Notes: generated by a model not told the origin, from the letters alone. A stretch of DNA of 6,256 nucleotides from CAYNFH01 sp964396385 (GCA_964396385.1 CAYNFH010000302.1:1-6256), one strand, 5' to 3'; shown: positions 1 through 5,213, counted from the stretch's first letter. Translations and numbers: made by a program.

Positions 1-695
1 TGGACTTCTCCTTCCTGGGCACCGCCAAGCGCATCGTGGTGGGCAAAGAGGAGACGACCATCATCGAGGGCGCGGGGACGCACGAGGCGGTCGTGGGCCG
101 CATCAACCAGATCCGCCGCGCCATTGACGAGACGGATAGCTCCTACGACAAGGAGAAGCTGCAGGAGCGGTTGGCGAAGCTCTCCGGCGGTGTGGCCGTC
201 ATCAAGGTAGGCGCGGCCACCGAGACGGAGCTGAAGGAGAAGAAGCACCGCTTCGAGGACGCTCTGTCCGCGACCCGCGCGGCGGTGGAGGAGGGCATCG
301 TCCCCGGGGGCGGCGTCACCTTCCTGGCGGCCATTCCGGCCCTCGACAAGATCGGCGAGAACGATGACGAGAAGAATGGCGTGAACATCGTCCGGCGCGC
401 CCTGGAGCAACCGCTGCGCCAGATCGCTGCCAATGCGGGCCAGGAGGGTTCCGTCGTGGTGGAGAAGGTGAAGGGCCTGCCCAAGGGCCAGGGCTTCAAC
501 GCGCTCACGGAGCAGTATGGAGACCTGGTCTCGGCCGGGGTGGTGGATCCCGTCAAGGTGACGCGCTCTGCGCTGCAGAACGCGGCCTCCATCGCCGGGA
601 TGATCCTCACCACGGAGACGCTGGTGGTGGAGAAGCCGGAGAAGAAGAAGGCCCCGGCTGGCGGCGGCGGCGACCACATGGACTACGATATGTAG
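1..695 (+). CDS. groEL: Chaperonin GroEL (Hsp60), C-terminal part; 5' end outside window
   Basis: This is the C-terminal ~230 residues of the 60-kDa chaperonin, which forms double heptameric rings and folds client proteins with GroES in an ATP-driven cycle in the cytoplasm. The reading frame enters at base 3, and the first residue aligns with about residue 313 of E. coli GroEL, so the end of the apical domain, the second intermediate segment and the second equatorial segment are present. The chaperonin signature AAVEEGIVPGGG lies at 279-314. The Asp of FEDALSATR (258-260) matches catalytic Asp398, and the Asp of VVDPVKVTRSAL (546-548) matches the ATP-site Asp495. The extrapolated full length is about 542 residues, normal for the family. 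The C-terminal tail is not the usual GGM repeat: it runs KKKAPAGGGGDHMDYDM and ends in TAG. A groES gene may lie upstream but is not visible. Identity is certain. Whether this is the only groEL copy cannot be told. Confidence 0.98.
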   Translation, partial: DFSFLGTAKRIVVGKEETTIIEGAGTHEAVVGRINQIRRAIDETDSSYDKEKLQERLAKLSGGVAVIKVGAATETELKEKKHRFEDALSATRAAVEEGIVPGGGVTFLAAIPALDKIGENDDEKNGVNIVRRALEQPLRQIAANAGQEGSVVVEKVKGLPKGQGFNALTEQYGDLVSAGVVDPVKVTRSALQNAASIAGMILTTETLVVEKPEKKKAPAGGGGDHMDYDM

Positions 696-698
696 TCT

Positions 699-768
699 GG
701 ACGGGGGACGGGAGACGGAGGACGGACGGATTCCGGATATGTCCCCCGTCCTCCGTCCTCGGTCTTCC
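699..768. repeat. Intergenic 7-bp word array with inverted-repeat arms around a GATTCCGG core (element a)
   Basis: Immediately after groEL the + strand shows tandem heptamers GGACGGG (699-705), GGACGGG (706-712), AGACGGA (713-719) and GGACGGA (720-726). The core GATTCCGG (729-736) follows, then C-rich heptamers CCCCGTC (744-750), CTCCGTC (751-757) and CTCGGTC (758-764). The two sides are complementary: GACGGAGGACGG at 714-725 pairs perfectly with 746-757, leaving a 20-nt loop that holds the core. GGGGGAC (703-709) can alternatively pair with 741-747. There is no T-run after the stem, so it is not a canonical intrinsic terminator, though the hairpin could protect the groEL mRNA 3' end. The same layout recurs at 3449-3529 and 5151-5213 with different words. 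Confidence 0.8.
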
Positions 769-797
769 TTGAAGGGGCCGGGCGAACCTGATATAAT
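769..797 (+). promoter_or_regulatory. Sigma70-type promoter for the 66-residue gene
   Basis: A perfect -10 hexamer TATAAT (792-797) lies exactly 17 bp downstream of TTGAAG (769-774), which matches the -35 consensus at four of six bases including the TTGA. Transcription would start near 804, giving a leader of about 50 nt before the ATG at 856. The -35 box begins directly after the repeat element that follows groEL. Confidence 0.7.
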
Positions 798-844
798 CCC
801 GCTTGGTTAGATCCGATGGGAGCGCCACAATAGCCCCGCGGAGC

Positions 845-851
845 AAGGAGG
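845..851 (+). promoter_or_regulatory. Shine-Dalgarno sequence fixing the start of the 66-residue gene
   Basis: AAGGAGG is a full anti-SD complement located 4 nt before ATG 856. The spacing is slightly short but usable. Together with the upstream promoter it is the strongest reason to accept this small gene as real. Confidence 0.75.
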
Positions 852-855
852 GGAT

Positions 856-1056
856 ATGGTCATCATCCAGGGGCGGGGAACGCTCAGCGTAACGGAGCCG
901 GGCAGGGATAAAGGTACCTATTTCGAGGACGCCGAGATCACGGTCTACGGCGAGATCACCCACTTCGTAGCGCACCGGAAGCACCACACCGCCGCCAGTA
1001 GCATGTGCCTCATCGGCTGGAATGAGCCGCCCACGATTCGGGTGACCGAGGATTAG
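856..1056 (+). CDS. Small protein of unknown function (66 aa)
   Basis: I do not recognise a family. The protein has 66 residues, no signal peptide and no membrane segment, and carries one Cys (in SSMCLIGW). By eye it alternates short beta-like stretches (VIIQGRGTLSV, EITVYGEITHFVAH, SMCLIGW, TIRVTED) separated by charged or Gly/Pro turns, which would fit a small all-beta domain in the cytoplasm. A His/Lys/Arg cluster (HRKHH) sits mid-protein. The case for a real gene is contextual: a consensus promoter at 769-797, a full Shine-Dalgarno at 845-851, an ATG start and a clean TAG stop. It is monocistronic and points toward the minus-strand gene at 1102-1773, with only 45 bp between their stop codons. 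Function is unknown and no catalytic motif is visible. Confidence 0.75.
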   Translation: MVIIQGRGTLSVTEPGRDKGTYFEDAEITVYGEITHFVAHRKHHTAASSMCLIGWNEPPTIRVTED

Positions 1057-1061
1057 GCCGG

Positions 1062-1093
1062 GTGTTCAGGTGTTCAGGTGTTTGGGTGCTGAT
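1062..1093. repeat. 8-bp tandem array between convergent genes
   Basis: GTGTTCAG occurs twice in perfect tandem (1062-1069, 1070-1077), followed by the decayed copies GTGTTTGG (1078-1085) and GTGCTGAT (1086-1093). The array fills most of the 45-bp gap between the two convergent stop codons. It has no complementary arm and no GATTCCGG core, so it resembles only one half of the elements at 699-768 and 3449-3529. No terminator hairpin is visible here. Confidence 0.7.
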
Positions 1094-1101
1094 GTCCGCT
1101 C

Positions 1102-1773
1102 CTACTGCAAGGGCATCATCGGAGCGCCCATTCTGCCCAACGGGAACGGTCTGTCACCCATCATCGGAGGACCCATCCTGCCGAACGGCATGGGCCGGCC
1201 GAACGGGAACGGTCTACCGCCCGTCATCATTGCCTTGCGCAGACGGAATCGCGGCCGCTGAGCGATGGCCTTGGCCCGCTCGATCTCTTCCGCCTGGGCG
1301 AACCGGGGATCGAACTTCACCTGCGGCTGGTCCGAGCCGGGTACGGCACGCACCTCCGCAAGCTTCTTCATGGGAGACGTGATGTACGTCTCGTAGATGT
1401 CCACGTCGAATGGGTGCTTGAAGATCCCCTGCGCCTCCGTTCTCGCCTCCACGGCAACCCGCGACATATCCCATCGGGGTATCATCGGCGCGAACATGGC
1501 CTTGATGCGGTTGTCGGACTCGAAACGGATGCCCACGGCAAAGCCGCGCTCGCGATAGCGCTTCTTGAACAGGTCCCCAAACTGGTTGTGGCGGGCATCC
1601 TGGTAGCTGCCGGCTCCTCCCGGGCCCACGGCGGCGGCCACCTCCGCGGGAGTCGGCCTCCAACCCGTGTCGCTCCCCATCACCGGGTTGATGTCGGCCC
1701 GCGGCATCATTACCCAGACCAACGGCACGATGCCAACAACTCCCACCACCGGAATAATGCGTAGGAACCGCAC
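1102..1773 (-). CDS. Membrane-anchored or secreted protein of unknown function with repeated Gly/Pro/Met/Phe-rich tail (223 aa)
   Basis: I do not recognise the family. Residues 1-23 (MRFLRIIPVVGVVGIVPLVWVMM) have a short basic start and a hydrophobic stretch from about 5 to 22, consistent with a signal anchor or uncleaved signal peptide that places the rest outside the cytoplasmic membrane. Residues ~55-175 are a polar, mixed domain (for example FGDLFKKRYRERGF and FDVDIYETYITSP) ending in a basic QRPRFRLRK segment. The tail repeats: residues 185-205 and 206-220 share RPFP-(F/L)-GRM-G-(P/A)-PMM, the first copy carrying six extra residues. The GTG start at 1773 is supported by a purine-rich GAGAGGAAGG six bases upstream, and no better in-frame start is visible. 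The gene follows the mutase gene on the same strand after a 141-bp gap and has a weak promoter candidate of its own. The stop is TAG at 1102-1104. Function is not inferable. Confidence 0.8.
   Translation of the reverse strand: MRFLRIIPVVGVVGIVPLVWVMMPRADINPVMGSDTGWRPTPAEVAAAVGPGGAGSYQDARHNQFGDLFKKRYRERGFAVGIRFESDNRIKAMFAPMIPRWDMSRVAVEARTEAQGIFKHPFDVDIYETYITSPMKKLAEVRAVPGSDQPQVKFDPRFAQAEEIERAKAIAQRPRFRLRKAMMTGGRPFPFGRPMPFGRMGPPMMGDRPFPLGRMGAPMMPLQ
1114..1221. repeat. In-frame tandem repeat encoding the protein tail (45-bp and 63-bp units)
   Basis: Two adjacent units both begin CATCATCGGAG on the + strand: 1114-1158 (45 bp) and 1159-1221 (63 bp). The longer unit carries an 18-bp internal duplication. 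Both lengths are multiples of three, so the reading frame of the minus-strand gene is preserved and the units appear as residues 206-220 and 185-205. This points to recent tandem duplication within the coding region. Confidence 0.75.
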
Positions 1774-1779
1774 TGCCGA

Positions 1780-1789
1780 CCTTCCTCTC
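1780..1789 (-). promoter_or_regulatory. Shine-Dalgarno-like site for the GTG start at 1773
   Basis: Read on the minus strand the site is GAGAGGAAGG, six bases before GTG 1773. It is a partial anti-SD match at correct spacing and is the reason for choosing GTG 1773 as the start of the 223-residue protein. Confidence 0.5.
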
Positions 1790-1836
1790 TGCAGGAACCG
1801 CTATACCTGCGCGACGGCCACCCGTTCGTTCACTGC

Positions 1837-1866
1837 TCTATACCGGCCGAGCTCTCCGTCCGTCAC
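1837..1866 (-). promoter_or_regulatory. Weak promoter candidate for the 223-aa gene
   Basis: On the minus strand, GTGACG (1866-1861) and TATAGA (1842-1837) are separated by 18 bp. Each matches the sigma70 consensus at four of six bases. The leader would be about 55 nt. A second TATAGC at 1805-1800 lacks a partner. This is a candidate only; read-through from the mutase gene is equally possible. Confidence 0.25.
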
Positions 1867-1881
1867 CAATCTAACTGCCGG

Positions 1882-1916
1882 ACCACTGACGACCGACCAC
1901 CGACGACTTGCCACTT
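1882..1916. repeat. 7-bp tandem word array overlapping the mutase stop codon
   Basis: On the + strand the heptamers ACCACTG, ACGACCG, ACCACCG, ACGACTT and GCCACTT run head to tail with period 7 and share an (A/G)C(C/G)AC pattern. The array reaches into the TAA stop (1915-1917) of the minus-strand mutase. It is degenerate, has no clear complementary arm and no GATTCCGG core. Confidence 0.55.
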
Positions 1917-3426
1917 ATCCCTGATATTCCGCGCCTGGACCATACTGCCGCACAATGCGCGCAATATCCTCCTTTGCGCTAGAAGCGAGCTCGGGAGAGG
2001 CTGCCACGGCTTCCCATCGCGCCAGCCCGTTCTCGCTCTGAGATATGCGCTGGCAGACCTGAAGCCAATCTGATGGCAGCGGCGTTTCGGCATCGATGAC
2101 GAAGGGCAGTCCCCGGCGCATCATCGTCGCTTCCAGCTCATAGCCGTTCGGCATCCGGGTCATGGAGCGAGCGCCGAGCTTCTCGAAGTGGGCTCGCACC
2201 GCGTCGAGCGCCGCTGCCCGGTCCTTATCGGACGGAAACCTGTACCCCCACTCCCGTTCACGGCTGGTCTGAGCCTGGATCTCGAAGAGTCTGGCGAACC
2301 GCTCTGGTCGCTCCAGCCACGCGCGGGTGGTCAGCAGGGCGATGTACAGAGTGTTCTCTGTGCAGAACCGCCCTCCTGCCGACGGCGTGAAAGCCTCGTA
2401 GAAGTGAGCGGACTCCTCCACGGTCCCGAACATGCGGGGATCCTCGTACAGGGCGTTTTTGATCTGCGAGTGCCCATTGCGGATGACCTGAACGGAGCAC
2501 CCGGTACGTGCCATCTCCATCACCGCCAGCGGATTGCTCTTGAGGTCCGCGAACACGCCCGCGCCATCCTGCGGGAACCGCGGACGAATATGGGGGAGTA
2601 TGCCCGCGTACACGAAGCTGGACGAGAGGTATACGCCGTCACCCCGGTAGAAGTCGACGCGGTCTCCGTCGCCGTCGAAGAAGGTCCCCAGCAGGTAGCT
2701 GCCGGACTTCAGCCGCTCCAGCCCCTCCTGGATCACGTTCTGCTTCACCGGGTTTGGGTCTCCCAGCGGGAAGCGGCCGTCCGCGGCAAAGTGAAGGGGC
2801 GTGAGGTCGGCGCCGGCCGCGCCGAACGCGAGCATCATCTCCCTACCGGCGGCTCCGTTCAGGTAATCGTGCAGCAAGCGCGCTCCACGCAGGCCCCCCG
2901 GCTCTACACCGGCCAGGGCGAGGCTGAATCGGATGTACTCATCCGTCGGATCGTACGCCTTGATGCTGCCGCGCGCGGGTCCGGCGTGGCCACCCGCGCC
3001 TGCTTCGTAGAGCTCTCGGATCCGGTCCAGCCCTCCCAGCGGACCGATGTGCTCCGCGATGGGGCGCACACCGGGACCCAGCACCTTCTGTCCCGTATCC
3101 GACGCGGGATTATGAGAGGCGCCGAACATGATGGCGGCCAGCGCGGGCCGCTGCATGGCGGCGAAGTAGAACTCCGAGGTAGAGCAGACGCCTGGAATCA
3201 CCACCACGTCCAGACCGGCACGCGACAGCTCCTCCGCGCCCATCTGGAGGTACCCAGGCCCCGTGTCCCGCGCGTCGTGCGCCACCAGCACCCCGGATAC
3301 CCGCAGGTCGTCCCGGAAGTAAATGGCCTCCGCGCGGCACAGCCGCCGCGCTAGCGGCTCCGGTAACTGTTCGGAGGGCGTGCGGATATCGTACGCCCGG
3401 AACATGGAGAGGTTGAGCTCGGTCAT
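1915..3426 (-). CDS. Phosphomannomutase/phosphoglucomutase family enzyme (alpha-D-phosphohexomutase, 503 aa)
   Basis: The enzyme moves a phosphate between O6 and O1 of a hexose (mannose or glucose phosphate) through a phosphoserine intermediate and Mg2+ in the cytoplasm, feeding nucleotide-sugar and glycan synthesis. All four family loops can be placed: FRAYDIR (9-15) at the N-terminus; the phosphoserine loop GASHNP (102-107, Ser104; usually TASHNP); the metal loop DGDGDR (251-256); the sugar loop EESAH (337-341; usually GExSGH); and a divergent phosphate loop RISQSENGLAR (460-470) where RxSGTEPxxR is expected. The protein is somewhat longer than the ~455 residues usual for bacterial PMM/PGM, with ~33 residues after the last loop. 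The start at ATG 3426 is chosen because MTELNLSMFRAYDIR fits the family N-terminus; the frame stays open upstream but that part overlaps permease 2. Mannose versus glucose preference cannot be read from sequence. The gene lies 104 bp after the exporter operon on the same strand, with its own probable promoter. Confidence 0.93.
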   Translation of the reverse strand: MTELNLSMFRAYDIRTPSEQLPEPLARRLCRAEAIYFRDDLRVSGVLVAHDARDTGPGYLQMGAEELSRAGLDVVVIPGVCSTSEFYFAAMQRPALAAIMFGASHNPASDTGQKVLGPGVRPIAEHIGPLGGLDRIRELYEAGAGGHAGPARGSIKAYDPTDEYIRFSLALAGVEPGGLRGARLLHDYLNGAAGREMMLAFGAAGADLTPLHFAADGRFPLGDPNPVKQNVIQEGLERLKSGSYLLGTFFDGDGDRVDFYRGDGVYLSSSFVYAGILPHIRPRFPQDGAGVFADLKSNPLAVMEMARTGCSVQVIRNGHSQIKNALYEDPRMFGTVEESAHFYEAFTPSAGGRFCTENTLYIALLTTRAWLERPERFARLFEIQAQTSREREWGYRFPSDKDRAAALDAVRAHFEKLGARSMTRMPNGYELEATMMRRGLPFVIDAETPLPSDWLQVCQRISQSENGLARWEAVAASPELASSAKEDIARIVRQYGPGAEYQG

Positions 3427-3432
3427 GCGGGG

Positions 3433-3438
3433 ATTGTA
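3433..3438 (-). promoter_or_regulatory. -10 box for a probable leaderless mutase transcript
   Basis: On the minus strand TACAAT ends six bases before ATG 3426, so transcription would begin at or within a base or two of the start codon. The bases between (CCCCGC) and just upstream contain no Shine-Dalgarno, which fits leaderless translation. No -35 match is seen at 17-18 bp; that position falls inside the repeat element. Confidence 0.5.
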
Positions 3439-3448
3439 CCCGGCGATA

Positions 3449-3529
3449 GGAGCGAGTATGGGAGTATGGGGGTGTGGGTGGATGGGAGTCCAGATTCCGG
3501 CTTCTCCCACACTCCCACACTCTCGCTCC
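3449..3529. repeat. Intergenic 8-bp word array with inverted-repeat arms around a GATTCCGG core (element b)
   Basis: On the + strand GAGTATGG occurs twice in tandem (3454-3461, 3462-3469), followed by GGGTGTGG and GTGGATGG in the same 8-bp phase. The core GATTCCGG (3493-3500) comes next, then TCCCACAC twice (3505-3512, 3513-3520) and TCTCGCTC (3521-3528). The outer ends are complementary: GGAGCGAG (3449-3456) pairs with CTCGCTCC (3522-3529). Internally GTGTGGG (3472-3478) can pair with CCCACAC (3506-3512). The element fills the gap between the permease 2 stop (3531) and the mutase promoter. As RNA it could fold into a long imperfect hairpin that separates the two genes. It has the same layout and core as the element after groEL but unrelated words. 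Confidence 0.8.
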
Positions 3530-3530
3530 C

Positions 3531-4316
3531 CTACGCGGAGGCGCCGGTGTAGTGGCGAAGCCCGAAGCGCCAAAAGGAGGAGGAGAGCACGAGAGTCGCC
3601 GTGGCAACGATTACCGCGATGGGCAGGAAACCGGGAGCCAGCCGGCCCGCCAGCGCCTGTGCCGGTACGGTGATGATGAACGCCACGGGCACGGCGTACG
3701 TGAGCCCCATGCGCAGCCACGCGGGATAGATCTCCACCGGATATCTTCCGGCCTCGAACGCCTGCCACACAAGCTGCTCGATGTTGTCGATCTTCACAAA
3801 CCAGAAGGTGAGCGTGACCAGCACCAGCCAGAAGGAGTAGACCACCGCCACTCCGCAAGTTAGAGTAAGCAGGAAGGCGCCGGCCTGCCCTGGACCGACC
3901 GACAGACTGAGCCTCCAGATAGCGTACCCGCACAGCCCGAAACCCACCAGCACGTTCACGATCCGCCACACGTTGATCGTCCGGAAGGAGGCGATGAACT
4001 GTGCGCTGACGGGCTTCAGGAGCAGGAAATCCAGCGTGCCGTCGCGGACTTTGACCATCACCTCCCGCATATTGGGCGCGATGAACATCTCGATCAGGCC
4101 GTCCATGAGGTAGTAGACGGCGAGCAGCGCCAGCGCCTGTGCAAAGGTCCACCCCTTGATGTTGGTGGTGTAGCTGTATGCAATAGCCAGCGCGCCAATG
4201 GTGGTGAGCAGGCCGAGCAGGCTGGCGACGATGCGCGTGAAGAAGTCCGCGCGATACTCCATGTCCGTCTGGACGCTGGTGCGGTAGAAAACTGCCAGCA
4301 GCCTGAGGTAGCTCAT
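3531..4316 (-). CDS. ABC-2 type exporter permease 2 (COG3694/DUF990-like, 261 aa)
   Basis: This is the second membrane subunit of the three-gene ABC exporter, acting in the cytoplasmic membrane. About six hydrophobic segments are visible, near residues 27-49, 58-80, 118-138, 146-172, 203-223 and 228-250. The family hallmark RDGTLDFLLLKP sits at 91-102, and FWFVKIDNIEQLVWQAFEAGRYPVEIYP at 171-198 aligns with the corresponding stretch of permease 1, as does the end GLRHYTGASA. No signal peptide is present; the N-terminus MSYLRLLAVFYRTSVQTDMEYRADF is the usual amphipathic lead-in. ATG 4316 is chosen because it overlaps the permease 1 stop by one base (TGATG), and AGGAG lies four bases upstream, a classic coupled start. 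The frame is open further upstream to 4742, but that part lies out of frame over permease 1. Substrate unknown. Confidence 0.93.
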   Translation of the reverse strand: MSYLRLLAVFYRTSVQTDMEYRADFFTRIVASLLGLLTTIGALAIAYSYTTNIKGWTFAQALALLAVYYLMDGLIEMFIAPNMREVMVKVRDGTLDFLLLKPVSAQFIASFRTINVWRIVNVLVGFGLCGYAIWRLSLSVGPGQAGAFLLTLTCGVAVVYSFWLVLVTLTFWFVKIDNIEQLVWQAFEAGRYPVEIYPAWLRMGLTYAVPVAFIITVPAQALAGRLAPGFLPIAVIVATATLVLSSSFWRFGLRHYTGASA

Positions 4317-5212
4317 CACGCTCCTACCGCCGAATACTGTTTGACGCCAGCGGCCCAGATCCAGCGCAGGAACAGAATGCCCACCGCCAGCCAGAAGAGC
4401 TGGAGCGCCACGTTCGGCAGGATCTGGGCCGCCGGAACACGGCCAAGCGCCACCTCCACCGGAAACGCACCCATGCTGCGAAACGGTGAGAACCCGGCCA
4501 GCACGCCCAACCAGCCGGGAAGCAGCGAAAGAGGCGCGAACCGGCCGGAGAGGAACCCATCCAGCACAAAGTAGAGCTGGTTGATCGCTTCTACGCGTGT
4601 GGTCCAGAAGGCGATTGTCGCCAGGCTGTACTGCCACACGTATCGCATGATGCCCGCGAGCGCCAGCACGGGGAGAGCCGCGAGCGGCCCCCACCACACC
4701 CGGGGCGGCGTGGGACGCAGCAGCACGAAGAGGAGGATCCACGCCGGGCAGATCATCAGGCTGGTGAGCAGCTTGAAGCTGATGTTGTATGCCGCATCGC
4801 GGTGAATCGGGTGGATCGGCTTCAGAAGGTGAGGGGAGAGGTTGCCGTCACGCACCCGCTGCGCGAATTCGAAGGCGTCCCAGGACATGGTGAGGTGGCT
4901 GAAGATCATGAAGACCAGGAAGTAAGCGGCGAAGTCCGACCGGCTGTACGTGGCGCCGTTCGCCGGATTGGACACCGCGCCACCGCGTGCCGACGTGGCC
5001 GCGGCCCAGACCGCGAGCGAGATCATCGGTCCCACGAAGCCCCAAACGGCCCAGATGAGGATGGCGAACCGGTACTGCGCCATCAGCGCCGTCGTCATGC
5101 GCAGATTGGCCCGGTAGACGTCGTAGTAGTATGCGGCCGAGCGTACCACAGACGCGGCGACGCGGCGAGGCGGCGACGCGGCGAGCCCGGATTCGGGCGT
5201 CTCACCTCTCAC
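4316..5212 (-). CDS. ABC-2 type exporter permease 1 (COG4587-like, 298 aa)
   Basis: This is the first membrane subunit of the ABC exporter. Hydrophobic segments lie near residues 50-72, 93-110, 147-166, 175-200, 225-242 and 267-285. The hallmark RDGNLSPHLLKP at 122-133 parallels RDGTLDFLLLKP of permease 2, and the C-terminus GVKQYSAVGA matches its GLRHYTGASA, so the two are paralogues likely pairing as a heterodimer. GTG 5212 overlaps the ATPase stop by four bases (GTGA), implying translational coupling. No Shine-Dalgarno sits at good distance; GGGGAG is ~11 bases away. The first ~21 residues (RGETPESGLAASPPRRVAAS) are unusual for the family, which normally begins close to the YYYDVYRANLRM stretch, and they are encoded by a simple-sequence element (5151-5213). 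The real start could be the GTG codon for residue 22, at 5149, but no ribosome site precedes it. ATG at residue 39 would remove the conserved lead-in helix. Confidence 0.92.
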   Translation of the reverse strand: MRGETPESGLAASPPRRVAASVVRSAAYYYDVYRANLRMTTALMAQYRFAILIWAVWGFVGPMISLAVWAAATSARGGAVSNPANGATYSRSDFAAYFLVFMIFSHLTMSWDAFEFAQRVRDGNLSPHLLKPIHPIHRDAAYNISFKLLTSLMICPAWILLFVLLRPTPPRVWWGPLAALPVLALAGIMRYVWQYSLATIAFWTTRVEAINQLYFVLDGFLSGRFAPLSLLPGWLGVLAGFSPFRSMGAFPVEVALGRVPAAQILPNVALQLFWLAVGILFLRWIWAAGVKQYSAVGA

Positions 5213-5213
5213 C
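5151..5213. repeat. Word-array element spanning the ATPase stop and permease start (element c)
   Basis: On the + strand the 8-mer GACGCGGC appears at 5151-5158, 5159-5166 and 5175-5182, with a one-base variant GAGGCGGC at 5167-5174. It is followed by a perfect small hairpin, GCCCG (5185-5189), loop GATT, CGGGC (5194-5198), and then TCTCACC twice in tandem (5200-5206, 5207-5213). GATTCGGG (5190-5197) differs by one base from the GATTCCGG core of elements a and b. The ATPase stop TGA (5211-5209) and the permease 1 start GTG (5212-5210) both lie in the second heptamer. Three octamer copies equal 24 bp and keep the frame, but loss or gain of a single 8-bp unit would shift permease 1 out of frame from GTG 5212. 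Confidence 0.75.

Noticed and set aside
143..679. 178-codon open frame antisense to groEL
   Set aside because: It lies opposite a conserved chaperonin sequence, has Ser/Pro/Ala-rich shadow composition and no start signals; a GC-rich antisense artefact.
714..757. Intrinsic transcription terminator for groEL
   Set aside because: The 12-bp stem is perfect, but the loop is 20 nt and no T-run follows, so it is listed as a repeat element rather than a terminator.
699..1093. CRISPR array
   Set aside because: The words are 7-8 bp, directly adjacent, without spacers, and differ between loci; no cas gene is present.
2188..3354. 388-codon + strand frame opposite the mutase
   Set aside because: Fully antisense to an intact conserved enzyme. 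No recognisable domain, and the composition is typical of a reverse-complement shadow.
3427..4152. Upstream extension of the mutase frame to 4152
   Set aside because: The added ~242 codons overlap permease 2 in another frame and look random; the family N-terminus begins at ATG 3426.
4317..4742. Upstream extension of the permease 2 frame to 4742
   Set aside because: It overlaps permease 1 out of frame; ATG 4316 with a Shine-Dalgarno and 1-nt overlap is the better start.
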